From: Microcaldota archaeon
Lineage (GTDB): Archaea; Micrarchaeota; Micrarchaeia; Micrarchaeales; CABMGC01
Direction of reading: 5' to 3'
Length of the DNA stretch: 43,167 nucleotides
Assembly: GCA_021804105.1 (NCBI GenBank)
Contig: JAJZKP010000001.1
Span: forward strand, 1 to 43,167
Positions 9,174 through 17,804 of the stretch are shown here, in pieces. The notes under the pieces are model-generated. The model did not search any database and was not told where the DNA came from. It saw nothing but the letters and a program-made list of their open reading frames with translations. Within the stretch, counting starts at the first letter, position 1, and the number at the start of each line of letters is the position of its first letter. The position numbers were made by a program, and so were the translations under genes.

Positions 9174-9862
9174 TTCACAACCTCTTGTTTCTCCAATTTC
9201 CCGTCACGTATGTGTATTATGCTATCGCAATTCTTTGCGATATCTAGATTATGCGTGACTATTATTATAGTAACCTTCCTTTCCTTGCTCACTTTCTTGA
9301 GAAGCTTGATAACCTCGTCGCCTGATTTACTATCGAGATTTCCAGTGGGTTCGTCTGCCAGTATAAGCGTTGGATTGCTGACTAGAGCCCTGGCAATGGC
9401 TACTCTCTGTTGCTGCCCTCCGCTTAGTTGTGGTGGCCTCAGCCTCTTCCTATCAGCAAGGCCAAGGCTGGAGAGAAGGTTGCCTGCACGCTCTGCCCTC
9501 TCTTCGTTGGATAGCTGGGTTGCCATCAAAGGCAGCTCCACGTTCTTCTCAGCAGTAAGCCCCACTATAAGGTTGTATGCTTGAAATATGAAGCCGAGCT
9601 TTTTGTTTCTGAATTCAGCAAGCTCATTCCCAGTCATCTTGGATGTTGGCACGCCGTCTATGTAGACCTCTCCTTTAGTCGGCTTGTCTATTGTGCCGAG
9701 TATGTTCATAAGTGTTGACTTGCCACTGCCTGATGGGCCAACTATAGCCACAAACTCACCTTCGGTAAGAGAAAATGACACGCCCTCCAGTGCCTTAACT
9801 ATTATATCACCAGACCGGTATACCTTCTCAAGATTCTTAACTTGGACCGAATAATGAGGCAT
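9170..9862 (-). CDS. ABC transporter ATP-binding protein, MacB/LolD type
   Basis: The 230-residue ATPase has all motifs in order: Walker [11 protein letters not shown]-loop FIFQAYN, signature LSGGQQQR, Walker [14 protein letters not shown] and a switch His in IVTHN. The wording of these motifs is that of the MacB/LolD/FtsE branch, matching the FtsX-like permease two genes downstream. It is the first gene of a three-gene operon with 4-base overlaps. A TATA-like box 27 nt ahead of the ATG predicts a leaderless mRNA. Confidence 0.93.
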   Translation of the reverse strand: MPHYSVQVKNLEKVYRSGDIIVKALEGVSFSLTEGEFVAIVGPSGSGKSTLMNILGTIDKPTKGEVYIDGVPTSKMTGNELAEFRNKKLGFIFQAYNLIVGLTAEKNVELPLMATQLSNEERAERAGNLLSSLGLADRKRLRPPQLSGGQQQRVAIARALVSNPTLILADEPTGNLDSKSGDEVIKLLKKVSKERKVTIIIVTHNLDIAKNCDSIIHIRDGKLEKQEVVK

Positions 9863-9883
9863 AACAGTATTTGGCAGGACCTT

Positions 9884-9893
9884 GTTAAATAAC
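9884..9893 (-). promoter_or_regulatory. TATA-like box of the ABC operon
   Basis: On the minus strand GTTATTTAAC is centred about 27 nt before the ATG at 9862, the spacing expected for a leaderless archaeal transcript. Two inverted repeats sit just upstream of it in the divergent intergenic region. Confidence 0.5.
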
Positions 9894-9932
9894 TATCTGT
9901 ATCTAACGCTTTTAGTAACTTTCAGATTTGTG

Positions 9933-9957
9933 ATATCTTACCACCACTAGGTAATAT
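9933..9957. promoter_or_regulatory. Inverted repeat, candidate operator 1
   Basis: TTACC at 9938-9942 and GGTAA at 9950-9954 face each other across 7 nt, flanked by ATAT on both sides with one bulged base. It lies about 45 nt upstream of the ABC operon TATA box in the region shared with the winged-helix gene. That position suits a site bound by the divergently encoded regulator. Confidence 0.35.
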
Positions 9958-9984
9958 GAACTTCATGACTAAGATTGTTTGTTT

Positions 9985-10004
9985 GATATAATGTACATAT
10001 TATC
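9985..10004. promoter_or_regulatory. 20-bp near-perfect palindrome, candidate operator 2
   Basis: GATATAATGTACATATTATC reads the same on both strands except for the pair at positions 5-6 of each half. It is in the centre of the 199-bp divergent region between the ABC operon and the winged-helix gene. Dyads of this size are typical of sites for homodimeric winged-helix proteins. Binding is inferred from position only. Confidence 0.4.
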
Positions 10005-10061
10005 GCATACATGTGGAGACGCTGCGCCAATTAAAAGCGAAAGAAAAACGAAATATAGGGA

Positions 10062-11603
10062 ATGTATAATAACCCTTTCCGGAGTAACATATTTGGTAGC
10101 ATGAGCAAGCATGGGAGCACTAAGGAGAAGATCCTTAAGCTGATACCAGAAGGAAAGACTAACCTTAGCGGGATCAGCGAGGCGCTCGGCCTTGCGCCTT
10201 CCACAGTCAGCAAGCATTTGCATGACTTAGAGAATGCAGGTATCATAGAAGCACGGGATAGGACATTTGCGCCGAAATGGAAGCACTACCGTGTGGTTAC
10301 CGCTAATGCCGAGGGCAGACAGGTGAGTCGGCCCATTATGAACAGGAGTACCGCTTGGAAATCCGGCATAATAATGATTGCAATAATCATTACTGCGATA
10401 GGGTATCTTTATCTGATCGGCAATTCGATATACGTGCCTATAAGCATAACGGACCCTCCACAGGTACCATACGGAACGCAGGCACTCTATATAAATTACA
10501 CATCTCTCAGTGTGCATGTAGTAGGCAAGGCAGGGGCATATTGGATGCCTGTAAACGCGAATGGAACCCTTGATCTTATGGGATTGATCAATGAAAGTGA
10601 GGTTATTGGGTCAGCAAGAATACCTTCAGGCGCGTCAATAGACACGATAAGGTTCAACATAAGCTCTGCGAGCATAATGATAAACAATTCGACTTACCCA
10701 GTGAGCCTTGCAGAAGACAACATATACGCAATTGTACAGGCAAACAGATCGTTCAATTCTACTACGGGGGTGCTGCTTGAACTCTCTCCGGTAGTCATAG
10801 AACAGAACATGATGAATTCTACTTCGTTCCTACTGCTACCATCAGCCAGGGCTGCATTGATGCCCTCTCCGGCAGGGATGCGCGGATCTGGGATAAACAA
10901 TCTGGTGTATATGCACGCAAGGTACCCACTTAGGAGCGAGTATGCAGATGCATTCTTTGGCAGGGAGGCGAATATAACAGTAAAAAGCGCGAGACTCCAA
11001 CAACATGGCAATTCGACAATGTTGGATGTTTCCTTATATAATAGCGGACCTGGCAATGTAATTGTTTATGGTGTTGTGCTTGGGGAGAACGGAGATGCAT
11101 TTACGAACAGCATATCAGGAAACAACGGTCCTCTGCGGGGATACTTTGTGGGCGCATCCATTTATGGAGGAGGGGACTGGGTGATAAAGCAGGTTAATGG
11201 TAGCGTGGTCATAAACAGCACCAACTTGGAGAGGGATATGCCATACTTCAGGAATGGCAGCGTGCTGGTAAGCCTGAAGACACCGGTAAACAACATTGTT
11301 ATAATAAGGTCAGGTGGCGGAATGCCGCTTCAGCAATGGGCTTTGGGCCCCGTCCAGGAGCTGAACCACACAATGTTTGTTGTATATGGCAACGGAACTA
11401 TGATCCAAATGAACAGGGACTACAATAGGCGTCTGTTATCTGCCCGTCCTGGCTACATGCTTGCCAGCATGGGCAGCATTACGCTATCGTACAATGGCAC
11501 GCAGTTGGTTGATGGCGAGGCGATTACTAACCAGAACCAGTATAGCATAGCAGTCATAACAGACCAAGGGCTCGTTGTGGCGAATGTGACCCAGGTCACT
11601 TAA
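10062..11603 (+). CDS. Membrane-anchored winged-helix protein with DUF4382-like ectodomain
   Basis: The 513-residue protein has an ArsR/MarR-like winged helix at about 15-80 (EKILKLIPEG, then ISEALGLAPSTVSKHLHDLE as the recognition-helix region), one membrane helix at about 104-122, and a large outer domain to the C-terminus. The part after the helix (YINYTSLSVHVVGKAGAYW, then LDLMGLINESEVIGSARI and SGASIDTIRFNISSASIMIN) resembles DUF4382 modules. Many sequons indicate glycosylation. It looks like a one-component transmembrane regulator that senses outside and binds DNA inside. It is divergent from the ABC operon, its likely target. The ATG at 10062 lies 27 nt after TTAAAA; an ATG at 10101 after TATAATA is also possible. 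Its end overlaps the convergent EMC3-like gene by 8 bases. Confidence 0.8.
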   Translation: MYNNPFRSNIFGSMSKHGSTKEKILKLIPEGKTNLSGISEALGLAPSTVSKHLHDLENAGIIEARDRTFAPKWKHYRVVTANAEGRQVSRPIMNRSTAWKSGIIMIAIIITAIGYLYLIGNSIYVPISITDPPQVPYGTQALYINYTSLSVHVVGKAGAYWMPVNANGTLDLMGLINESEVIGSARIPSGASIDTIRFNISSASIMINNSTYPVSLAEDNIYAIVQANRSFNSTTGVLLELSPVVIEQNMMNSTSFLLLPSARAALMPSPAGMRGSGINNLVYMHARYPLRSEYADAFFGREANITVKSARLQQHGNSTMLDVSLYNSGPGNVIVYGVVLGENGDAFTNSISGNNGPLRGYFVGASIYGGGDWVIKQVNGSVVINSTNLERDMPYFRNGSVLVSLKTPVNNIVIIRSGGGMPLQQWALGPVQELNHTMFVVYGNGTMIQMNRDYNRRLLSARPGYMLASMGSITLSYNGTQLVDGEAITNQNQYSIAVITDQGLVVANVTQVT

Positions 11604-12111
11604 CTACAGCATTTCCAGATTCGGCTTCCTTGAGCTCCCTGTATTTCTTTCCATAAACCCTTTCGTCCCTTCTCCTGAGCAGGAACTGGACCGTCAGGCT
11701 TATCACCAGGGTGAATACGATAAAGTAGATGCTGTCCTGGAATGTGCCATATGTTATGGTAGTCACAAATAGGTTCAGGGTCCCATGGCCTGCAGGGAAT
11801 ATGGAGGGGAGAATGAAGAAATAGAATGCTATAGACACTACAAGCAGCACCGGCATGGACCTCATCTGGTGCTTTGTGTTCTCCATAGACACTTTCATCA
11901 TCTCGCTCTGCTTCGCAGCCAGTTCCTGCTGGCTCGCGTTTCTTTTCGACATCTCCTTGAGGTCGCTCATGTGCTCGTTAAGCTTCTTCTGCAGGTGGTA
12001 CGTCTTCTCTGCGTTGGACACCGTGCGCTGTATTGATATTGAGATGGCAACGTCAAGCACAGCTATGCCAGCGAGTGCAAGTAGTATAAATGCCTGATCC
12101 ATGTTAACCAT
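11596..12111 (-). CDS. EMC3/TMCO1-family membrane protein insertase (DUF106)
   Basis: The 171-residue protein has three predicted membrane helices, one at the N-terminus (about 6-24) and two in the second half, separated by a charged coiled-coil stretch (KTYHLQKKLNEHMSDLKEM and following). This is the layout of archaeal DUF106 proteins, members of the Oxa1/YidC/EMC3 superfamily that help to insert membrane proteins. It starts 4 bases after the adkA stop. The adkA-DUF106 pair is conserved in archaea, normally next to secY and followed by L34e or cmk. Confidence 0.85.
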   Translation of the reverse strand: MVNMDQAFILLALAGIAVLDVAISISIQRTVSNAEKTYHLQKKLNEHMSDLKEMSKRNASQQELAAKQSEMMKVSMENTKHQMRSMPVLLVVSIAFYFFILPSIFPAGHGTLNLFVTTITYGTFQDSIYFIVFTLVISLTVQFLLRRRDERVYGKKYRELKEAESGNAVVK

Positions 12112-12115
12112 TGTG

Positions 12116-12697
12116 TTAAACGTTGAAGTGCTCCTTGACTATCTTGTCAAGCTCTGTCATAGCATCTGCCTGTTTGCCGTCCCTGTTGTAGATTATGTAA
12201 ATCGGTATGCTTAGATATATTGCGCATGAGGATAATATGGCGAGGTTGATGTTCCTCTGCTCCTCTATCTCGGCTTCTGTATCGTCAATATTCCTTCTGT
12301 TGGCCTTTGAGGCATCATTATGCCTTCGTTTCCATATCTCCTTTGCGGTTGCATCGACATAGATTATGGCTTTTATGCGTATATTCGCAAGCTCTGCAAT
12401 GGTTACTCCAGGTATATACCTTCTCCCGAACTTAATGGTGAGGTGCGTGTCTATTATGGTGTCCTTTTTCCTATTTATAATATTAGCGAATGCCTCCTCG
12501 CGGTCGCGTTTTATCTCTTCTTCGCTCCGCATGCCCAGCTTCTCCCTGTCATCAAGGCCTGTGTTCCTTTTGGCAATTCGCAGCAATTCGTCGCCAAGGT
12601 TCACAACCTCAAGGTCCTTCTTCTGCGCCTTGAGCCCTTCAAGGATGGTAGACTTGCCTGCACCAGGGGTGCCTACGAATAGTATAAGCTTTGTCAT
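12116..12697 (-). CDS. adkA: Archaeal adenylate kinase
   Basis: The 193-residue kinase opens with TKLILFVGTPGAGKST (Walker A at 8-16). It has the archaeal AdkA features NLGDELLRIAKRNTGL, DREKLGMRS and IIDTHLTIKFGRRYIPG, and the trimeric-type C-terminal part rather than a bacterial lid. It converts ATP and AMP to two ADP. Its neighbour is the DUF106 insertase, as in other archaea, but a thermosome gene replaces secY upstream. Confidence 0.92.
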   Translation of the reverse strand: MTKLILFVGTPGAGKSTILEGLKAQKKDLEVVNLGDELLRIAKRNTGLDDREKLGMRSEEEIKRDREEAFANIINRKKDTIIDTHLTIKFGRRYIPGVTIAELANIRIKAIIYVDATAKEIWKRRHNDASKANRRNIDDTEAEIEEQRNINLAILSSCAIYLSIPIYIIYNRDGKQADAMTELDKIVKEHFNV

Positions 12698-12737
12698 TCG
12701 AACACAGTCCTAATTTGCAGACTTACCTTTTAAAAGG

Positions 12738-14387
12738 CTAGTCTTCCATGCCGCCACCTGGAGGCATGCCTCCTGGTGGACCGCCGGCGCCGCCCTTGCC
12801 CTTAGAACTTATCATGTCGTCTATTCTAAGGATTGATGCTGCGGCCTCTGTTGCGCTGGATATTGCCTGGGATTTGACCTTAAGCGGTTCTATTATGCCA
12901 AGCCTGTCCATGTCCCCTATTACATTCTTGAATACGTCCACTCCGTAGGCCTTTCCGTCCTTGGTCTTGTGCTTGCTCCTAAGCTGCACAAGCGTGTCTA
13001 TGGGGTCCATACCTGCGCTCTCAGCTAGAGTCTTTGGTATAACCTCAAGAGCATCTGCGAATGCGCTTATGGCAAGCTGTTCCCTGCCGCCAACGTCAGT
13101 CGCATAGTCCCTGAGCTTCATTGCCATCTCGACTTCTGTGCTTCCTCCTCCGGTAACATACTTGCCATCCTCAACCGTGCTTGAGAGCGAGCCTATTACG
13201 TCGGTAAGGGCCCTTTCGACCTCGTCTGCGGCCTGCTTTGTACCGGCCCTGACGAATATCGTCACGCTCTTTGGATCCTTGCACTTCTCTACGAAAACCA
13301 TCTGCTCTCCGCCCACCTTGCGTTCTTCGACCTGACCGGCAAAGCCGAGGTCCTTCTGGGAGAGGTCATCCAGGCTGGTTACAAGCCTTGCAGATGTAGC
13401 CTTTGCAAGCTTCTCGATATCGCTCTTCTTGACCCTGCGCACGGCCATGATGCCTGCCTTGGCAAGGTAATGCTGCGCTACGTCGTCTATTCCCTTCTGT
13501 ATGAATACGACATTTGCCTTGCTGGCAACTATCTTCTGTACCATGTCCTTGAGCATCTTCTCCTCCTGGTTGAGGAAAGCCTGCATCTGGTCCGGAGACG
13601 TTATCTCTATCTTTGCATCTACTTCGGTTTTCTCTATCTCAAGTGCCACGTCTAGAAGCGCTATCTGCGCGTTCTTGACCTGCTTTGGCATTCCAGGATG
13701 GGTTATCTCCTTGTCTATGAGTACCCCGTTTATGAATTCGGTGTTCTCTACTGCTCCACCCTCCTTCTTCTCAAGCTTTATGAAGTCCTTGTCTATCACA
13801 ACCTTTCCATTAACGTTCTCCGCAACCTGTTGTATTGCCTTTAGAGCCAGTGTGGTGAGGTATTTCTTGGTCTGATCGCTTCCGACATTCTTGGATCCGA
13901 TAGACACGGATGCTATCTCAAGCAGCTTCTTCTCGTCGTCGATGGAGATGCCGTTTGCAGCTTCCTTCAGGAAGGACTTCGACTTCTCCTGCGCCATCTC
14001 ATATCCCTTTATTATTGCTGCTGGAGGAACTCCCTGGTCAAGCAGCTGGCCTGCGTTCCTGAGCAGGTCTCCGGCCATTATGACTGCAGAGGTGGTTCCG
14101 TCCCCTACTTCCTTGTCCTGCGTCTTTGCCACGTCAACAAGTATTTTTGCGATTGGATGCTCTACGTTCATTTCCTCGAGGATAGTTGCTCCGTCGTTGG
14201 TTATGACGAGGTCGCCAAGCTCGCTTACAAGCATCTTGTCCATTCCTTTTGGGCCAAGAGTTGTCCTTACAATGCTAGCTACGGCGTAGCCAACTGCGAT
14301 ATTAGTTCTCTGTGCTTCCTTTCCTATAAGCCTTGATGCGCCTTCTGGCAGTATCATATACTGCTGTCCTAGTTGATTTTCAGCCAT
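12738..14387 (-). CDS. thsA: Thermosome subunit (group II chaperonin)
   Basis: The 549-residue protein shows the group II chaperonin signature: [26 protein letters not shown], the catalytic [12 protein letters not shown], and a C-terminal Gly/Met tail ([11 protein letters not shown]) that projects into the folding cavity. It forms a double-ring ATP-driven folding machine. Only one subunit gene is present here. The gene is monocistronic, with a TATA-like box and GGTGA ribosome binding site upstream. Confidence 0.97.
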   Translation of the reverse strand: MAENQLGQQYMILPEGASRLIGKEAQRTNIAVGYAVASIVRTTLGPKGMDKMLVSELGDLVITNDGATILEEMNVEHPIAKILVDVAKTQDKEVGDGTTSAVIMAGDLLRNAGQLLDQGVPPAAIIKGYEMAQEKSKSFLKEAANGISIDDEKKLLEIASVSIGSKNVGSDQTKKYLTTLALKAIQQVAENVNGKVVIDKDFIKLEKKEGGAVENTEFINGVLIDKEITHPGMPKQVKNAQIALLDVALEIEKTEVDAKIEITSPDQMQAFLNQEEKMLKDMVQKIVASKANVVFIQKGIDDVAQHYLAKAGIMAVRRVKKSDIEKLAKATSARLVTSLDDLSQKDLGFAGQVEERKVGGEQMVFVEKCKDPKSVTIFVRAGTKQAADEVERALTDVIGSLSSTVEDGKYVTGGGSTEVEMAMKLRDYATDVGGREQLAISAFADALEVIPKTLAESAGMDPIDTLVQLRSKHKTKDGKAYGVDVFKNVIGDMDRLGIIEPLKVKSQAISSATEAAASILRIDDMISSKGKGGAGGPPGGMPPGGGMED

Positions 14388-14391
14388 GTTT

Positions 14392-14432
14392 TCACCTTAC
14401 TCTTTTTTAGTAGAAGATCGGTCATAAATGCG
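14392..14432 (-). promoter_or_regulatory. Thermosome promoter and ribosome binding site
   Basis: On the minus strand a TATA-like CGCATTTATG at 14423-14432 is followed by GGTGA (14392-14396), 4 nt before the ATG at 14387. GTCAT and ATGAC flank the TATA-like element as a short inverted repeat (about 14421-14442), a possible heat-response site; this last point is weak. Confidence 0.45.
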
Positions 14433-14478
14433 TGATTCATGACTACAAGATTCATTAGTAATTGGTAGGGAAAAGTAT

Positions 14479-14874
14479 TTAAGGATTTCCGATGCTTTCG
14501 TCGTTATACGTCACTTTGGCCGTGTCTATAGGCCTGAGGCCTGGATAAATAGCGAGCCTATCGCTGTTTAAGCGGAACGTGCTGTCTCTCAGGCTTCCTG
14601 TTGCAAGCCCTAAGCTGTACAGCCTTGAGGACTTGCCAAGTACATCGCTTATCTTGAGCTTGTGCCTGGCCATGTATGGAAAGCCGCCCATTTCTAAGAC
14701 AAGGCCGTAGAGATCAGTGCCTTTCGAACCTGCCGCGGTGGCTCTGTGGAGCGACTTGAGTATGTGTATATCTATATAGTCAAGAGTGTTTCCCGGCAAC
14801 CGTGAACTTGAGTCGCGCGCGGTATTATTGAAAAGATTTGCGAGGGGCTTGTGCCTGGTTCTCCATGCCACCAT
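14479..14874 (-). CDS. Hypothetical protein, possible winged-helix fold
   Basis: The 131-residue basic protein fills most of the gap between the thermosome and ribL. A helical segment (DYIDIHILKSLHRATAAGSKG) is followed by TDLYGLVLEMGG, KLKISDVLGKSSRLYSLGL and a beta-like FRLNSDRLAIYPGL, an order seen in winged-helix proteins, but no family is recognised. A TATA-like box at 14901-14910 (minus strand) is about 31 nt ahead of the ATG, which supports a real leaderless gene. Confidence 0.55.
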   Translation of the reverse strand: MVAWRTRHKPLANLFNNTARDSSSRLPGNTLDYIDIHILKSLHRATAAGSKGTDLYGLVLEMGGFPYMARHKLKISDVLGKSSRLYSLGLATGSLRDSTFRLNSDRLAIYPGLRPIDTAKVTYNDESIGNP

Positions 14875-14900
14875 TATATCGTATGGTTGTGCGCACGTTA

Positions 14901-14910
14901 GCTTAAAAAC
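14901..14910 (-). promoter_or_regulatory. TATA-like box of the 131-residue gene
   Basis: Minus-strand GTTTTTAAGC is centred about 31 nt before the ATG at 14874. The TATA-like box of the divergent ribL gene follows within 30 bp. Confidence 0.35.
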
Positions 14911-14930
14911 ATTGGCTTGCGCACCGGTAC

Positions 14931-14940
14931 TGTTTTAATA
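14931..14940 (+). promoter_or_regulatory. TATA-like box of ribL
   Basis: TGTTTTAATA is centred about 31 nt before the ATG at 14967, consistent with a very short leader. Confidence 0.4.
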
Positions 14941-14966
14941 CCACGATCTCAAACAGTTATGTTTGC

Positions 14967-15392
14967 ATGAGCAAGACAGTTCTGGCATTCGGCTCTTTCG
15001 ACATAGTGCACCCCGGCCATCTCAGCTATCTTGAGAAGGCGAGGAAGCTCGGGGACAGGCTCATTGTTATTGTAGCAAGGGATTCTAGCATAAGGATGTT
15101 CAAGCATAGGAACCCGGCATTTTCAGAGGGGGATCGGGTCAGGCTCATAGGATCGCTGAAGCCTGTTGACCTTGCTGTGCTGGGCAATAGGGTGAAGGGG
15201 AAGGAAGGCATATACAAGATACTGAAGCGGTTCAGGCCGGGAGTGATAGCCCTAGGTTACGACCAGCGCGTGGACGAGAAGGAGCTGAAGGCGCGGCTTG
15301 CCGAGTACGGGATAAAATCGCGCATAGTAAGGATTGGGATGAGGAAAAGCGAGGCTAGGTACAAGAGCTCAAAGCTTTCCAGATTTCTTTGA
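14967..15392 (+). CDS. ribL: Archaeal FAD synthase (RibL-type cytidylyltransferase fold)
   Basis: The 141-residue enzyme has the nucleotidyltransferase signature GSFDIVHPGHLSYLEKA with HxGH at 15-18, and the conserved IALGYDQRVDEKELKARL region of archaeal RibL. RibL joins FMN and an NTP to give FAD (or the CTP analogue) and lacks the riboflavin kinase domain of bacterial RibF. The product could feed flavoproteins such as the geranylgeranyl-reductase-like protein in this window. The 3' end overlaps the convergent kelch gene by 24 bases. Related cytidylyltransferases are an alternative, but the C-terminal SEARYKSSKLSRFL resembles RibL. Confidence 0.85.
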   Translation: MSKTVLAFGSFDIVHPGHLSYLEKARKLGDRLIVIVARDSSIRMFKHRNPAFSEGDRVRLIGSLKPVDLAVLGNRVKGKEGIYKILKRFRPGVIALGYDQRVDEKELKARLAEYGIKSRIVRIGMRKSEARYKSSKLSRFL

Positions 15393-16622
15393 GCGCGAAG
15401 TTCTCCTTGAATATATGTAGTATAGAGCAAGCGCTATGACTACAACAGCTGCGGCGGCATACCAAACACTTGATGGAACTGCGGATGAACTGGCCCTTGT
15501 GTTGCCGGATCCGACGGTAGAAACTGCAGTTATGGTAGTGCTGCTTACATTTATGCCTGTGGCATTCTGCGACACTGAGCTTGCGGTTGAGGTAGGCTGC
15601 ACCTGGCCAAAGGAAATGTCCATGTAATAGGTAGCATTGGTATACGAAGTGCCGTTGTAGCCGCCAGTACAGTAGAGACGCTGGCTTGATGCGGTGCATC
15701 CCGCCCCTCCTATTGGAGTTGGATAGTTGAGCAGCCGCTCCCATGCGCCAAGTCCTGACACATATATTGGAGCTGCATATACCCTGTCAGAGTACCCGGT
15801 CTTGTTGTATCCGCCGACACAGATAAGGTACCCGGATGATATCGAGCATGATATATAGGAAGCGCTTATTGGATATGCGCTTGCATCCCTCCATGCACCC
15901 AGGCCTGTTGAGTTTAACGTGGTAAAGAAGGTCGAGTTGGTGTAGCCCTGCTTGGAATATCCGCCAACGCAGTAGACATAGCCGTTGGCAGACTGGCATG
16001 ATGCCGTGTTTATTCCGATAGGGTATGGGGATGTTGATGCCCACGGAGTCAACGCACTTGAATTCTTCGGGTTCACCATGACATTCCCTGATATGCGGGT
16101 GTAATAGGCTGCAGCGGTATTATTGCCTGAAGGGTTTGCCCCACCGATGCATGCGATCTCCGCTCCAGAGGAGATGCAAGATATTCCAGATACAAGGACT
16201 GGATACGGGGCTAGGCCTCTCCAGTAGGAGAATGCCCCATCAGATAATGCGGATGTATATGTAAGATTTGTATATGACGAGGAATTGTATCCGCCAATAC
16301 AGTATGCGCTGCCAGAAATCTGAAGGCAGCTCTGCCCGAATGTGTCCATTGGGTATGGCTGCTGGGGGGACCAGGCGCCAAGGCCTTGGCTGGTTACTGC
16401 AGATGAATACGTGCTATTCAGGAAATACGTTGAAGAACCAGCTATGCAGTACACATATCCGGAATAGAAGATGCACTGCTGTCCGCTCACATTCAATGGA
16501 TACTGGGATGTCGCAGTCCAGTTCACATTAGCAGCGCCTGTAGCCTGCACAAGGCACAGGAACGGCAATACGAAGACCAATAGGAATGCATTGCGTGTCA
16601 TGCGCTCATTCTGGTATCCCAT
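15369..16622 (-). CDS. Surface kelch-like beta-propeller with one Cys pair per repeat
   Basis: The 417-residue protein has a signal peptide (hydrophobic stretch at about 12-29), six propeller repeats, a Ser/Thr-rich stalk and a C-terminal membrane helix (YAAAAVVVIALALYYIY) with a basic tail. Each repeat holds 'YP' followed by C-x8-C-x-G-G or a close variant, for example CLQISGSAYCIGGY and CSISSGYLICVGGY. The Cys spacing is identical in all six, implying a disulfide in each blade. Many sequons suggest N-glycans. A later ATG (codon 8, 16601) is an alternative start. It precedes no obvious partner; the GT4 and AglB genes lie upstream on the same strand. Ligand unknown. Confidence 0.78.
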   Translation of the reverse strand: MGYQNERMTRNAFLLVFVLPFLCLVQATGAANVNWTATSQYPLNVSGQQCIFYSGYVYCIAGSSTYFLNSTYSSAVTSQGLGAWSPQQPYPMDTFGQSCLQISGSAYCIGGYNSSSYTNLTYTSALSDGAFSYWRGLAPYPVLVSGISCISSGAEIACIGGANPSGNNTAAAYYTRISGNVMVNPKNSSALTPWASTSPYPIGINTASCQSANGYVYCVGGYSKQGYTNSTFFTTLNSTGLGAWRDASAYPISASYISCSISSGYLICVGGYNKTGYSDRVYAAPIYVSGLGAWERLLNYPTPIGGAGCTASSQRLYCTGGYNGTSYTNATYYMDISFGQVQPTSTASSVSQNATGINVSSTTITAVSTVGSGNTRASSSAVPSSVWYAAAAVVVIALALYYIYSRRTSRSKKSGKL

Positions 16623-16631
16623 TCTGCATTT

Positions 16632-17771
16632 TTATTCCTGACTGCCGGACTTGCTTACCTTCCTTGCAAGCGGGTCAAACTTATTGAAGAATGCGTGCCA
16701 TGAGTAATACTCTTCGACCCTGCGCCTTCCGAGCTTTCCCATGCTTTCTGCCACAGACTGATGCTCCGCTATGAATTCCATGCGCTGGGCCATTTCCTGT
16801 GGGGAGTTTACCAGGAAACCGGTTTTTCCGTCGAGGATGGTTTCTGTAGGGCCACCCTCGTTAACCGATATCACTGGTTTGTAGCTTGCCATTGCCTCGA
16901 GTGGTATGAACCCGTAGTCCTCGTTTATTGCGGCGAAGAGCACTCCGCTGCATCTGGAATAGAGGTTCCGCATGGAGCTTTCTGTGATGTTCTCGCGTAT
17001 CTCTATATTGTAGCCGGACGAGGATGCCTTTATCTTCTTGAGATAAGCCATATGCTCCGGGTCTTTTGATACCGCACCTGCGATGACTAGCCTGTGCTTC
17101 TTGCCGGATCTTTTCGCAAACTGCTTGAATGCATCTATGACATAATCCTGCCTCTTGTTGGCCACTATCCTTGAGGGATAGAAGAAGAACTTGTCGTCTC
17201 CGTTGTTGGAATATTCCTTTGCGTTTATTCCGGGGTTTATTACATTAGCCTTTACTCCGAAGTACTTCTTTATGCGCGAATTGGTCACGGCGCTGTTTGT
17301 TGCTATGGCCTCTATCTTCCTGACTACCCTGCCTGCTATGAACTTGTAGGTCTTCACCATTGCAGCGTAGAGTAGCTTGTCCCTTGTAGACCTGCCTTGC
17401 ATCCTAACCGAATAGAGGTCGTAGACCTCGCGCGGAGGAGTATGGCAGTACCAGAGCACCCTGCTGTTCCTCTGCCGTATCCATTCGCTTGGGGAGATGT
17501 GGGGATTCAGCACGTCGTAATCTTCCCCTATCTTCATCCTGTAGAAGCTGTATCCGTACCTGAGCCCCTGCGAGGCCCTGTATGGAAGCATCGATATCGA
17601 TGCCTTAGGTTTAAGCACCTCAACATCCAGATCGGAGAACTCGGGGAAGGATAATTTCCTGTCGTATTCCAGGGTCAATATCTTCGCGTCGTAATGTTTT
17701 GCTATCTCGAGTATTACCCTGTCTACGCCGCCCATCAGGTTTAGATATGGCTGGATTACAAGCAGTTTCAT
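16632..17771 (-). CDS. GT4-family glycosyltransferase
   Basis: The 379-residue enzyme has a GT-B fold. The N-terminus shows LNLMGGVDRVILEIAKHY (Gly-rich acceptor loop), the middle FFFYPSRIVANKRQDYVIDAF starts the nucleotide-binding half, and EDYGFIPLEAMASYKPVI with the E-x7-E pair and NEGGPTETI mark GT4. It resembles ALG2/ALG11-like mannosyltransferases. Its place just downstream of aglB on the same strand (33 bases after its stop) suggests it builds the lipid-linked glycan used by AglB. The sugar donor cannot be told. Confidence 0.88.
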   Translation of the reverse strand: MKLLVIQPYLNLMGGVDRVILEIAKHYDAKILTLEYDRKLSFPEFSDLDVEVLKPKASISMLPYRASQGLRYGYSFYRMKIGEDYDVLNPHISPSEWIRQRNSRVLWYCHTPPREVYDLYSVRMQGRSTRDKLLYAAMVKTYKFIAGRVVRKIEAIATNSAVTNSRIKKYFGVKANVINPGINAKEYSNNGDDKFFFYPSRIVANKRQDYVIDAFKQFAKRSGKKHRLVIAGAVSKDPEHMAYLKKIKASSSGYNIEIRENITESSMRNLYSRCSGVLFAAINEDYGFIPLEAMASYKPVISVNEGGPTETILDGKTGFLVNSPQEMAQRMEFIAEHQSVAESMGKLGRRRVEEYYSWHAFFNKFDPLARKVSKSGSQE

Positions 17772-17804
17772 GAGATTACACCCTTGCCTGCCGTATTTAC
17801 CTAA

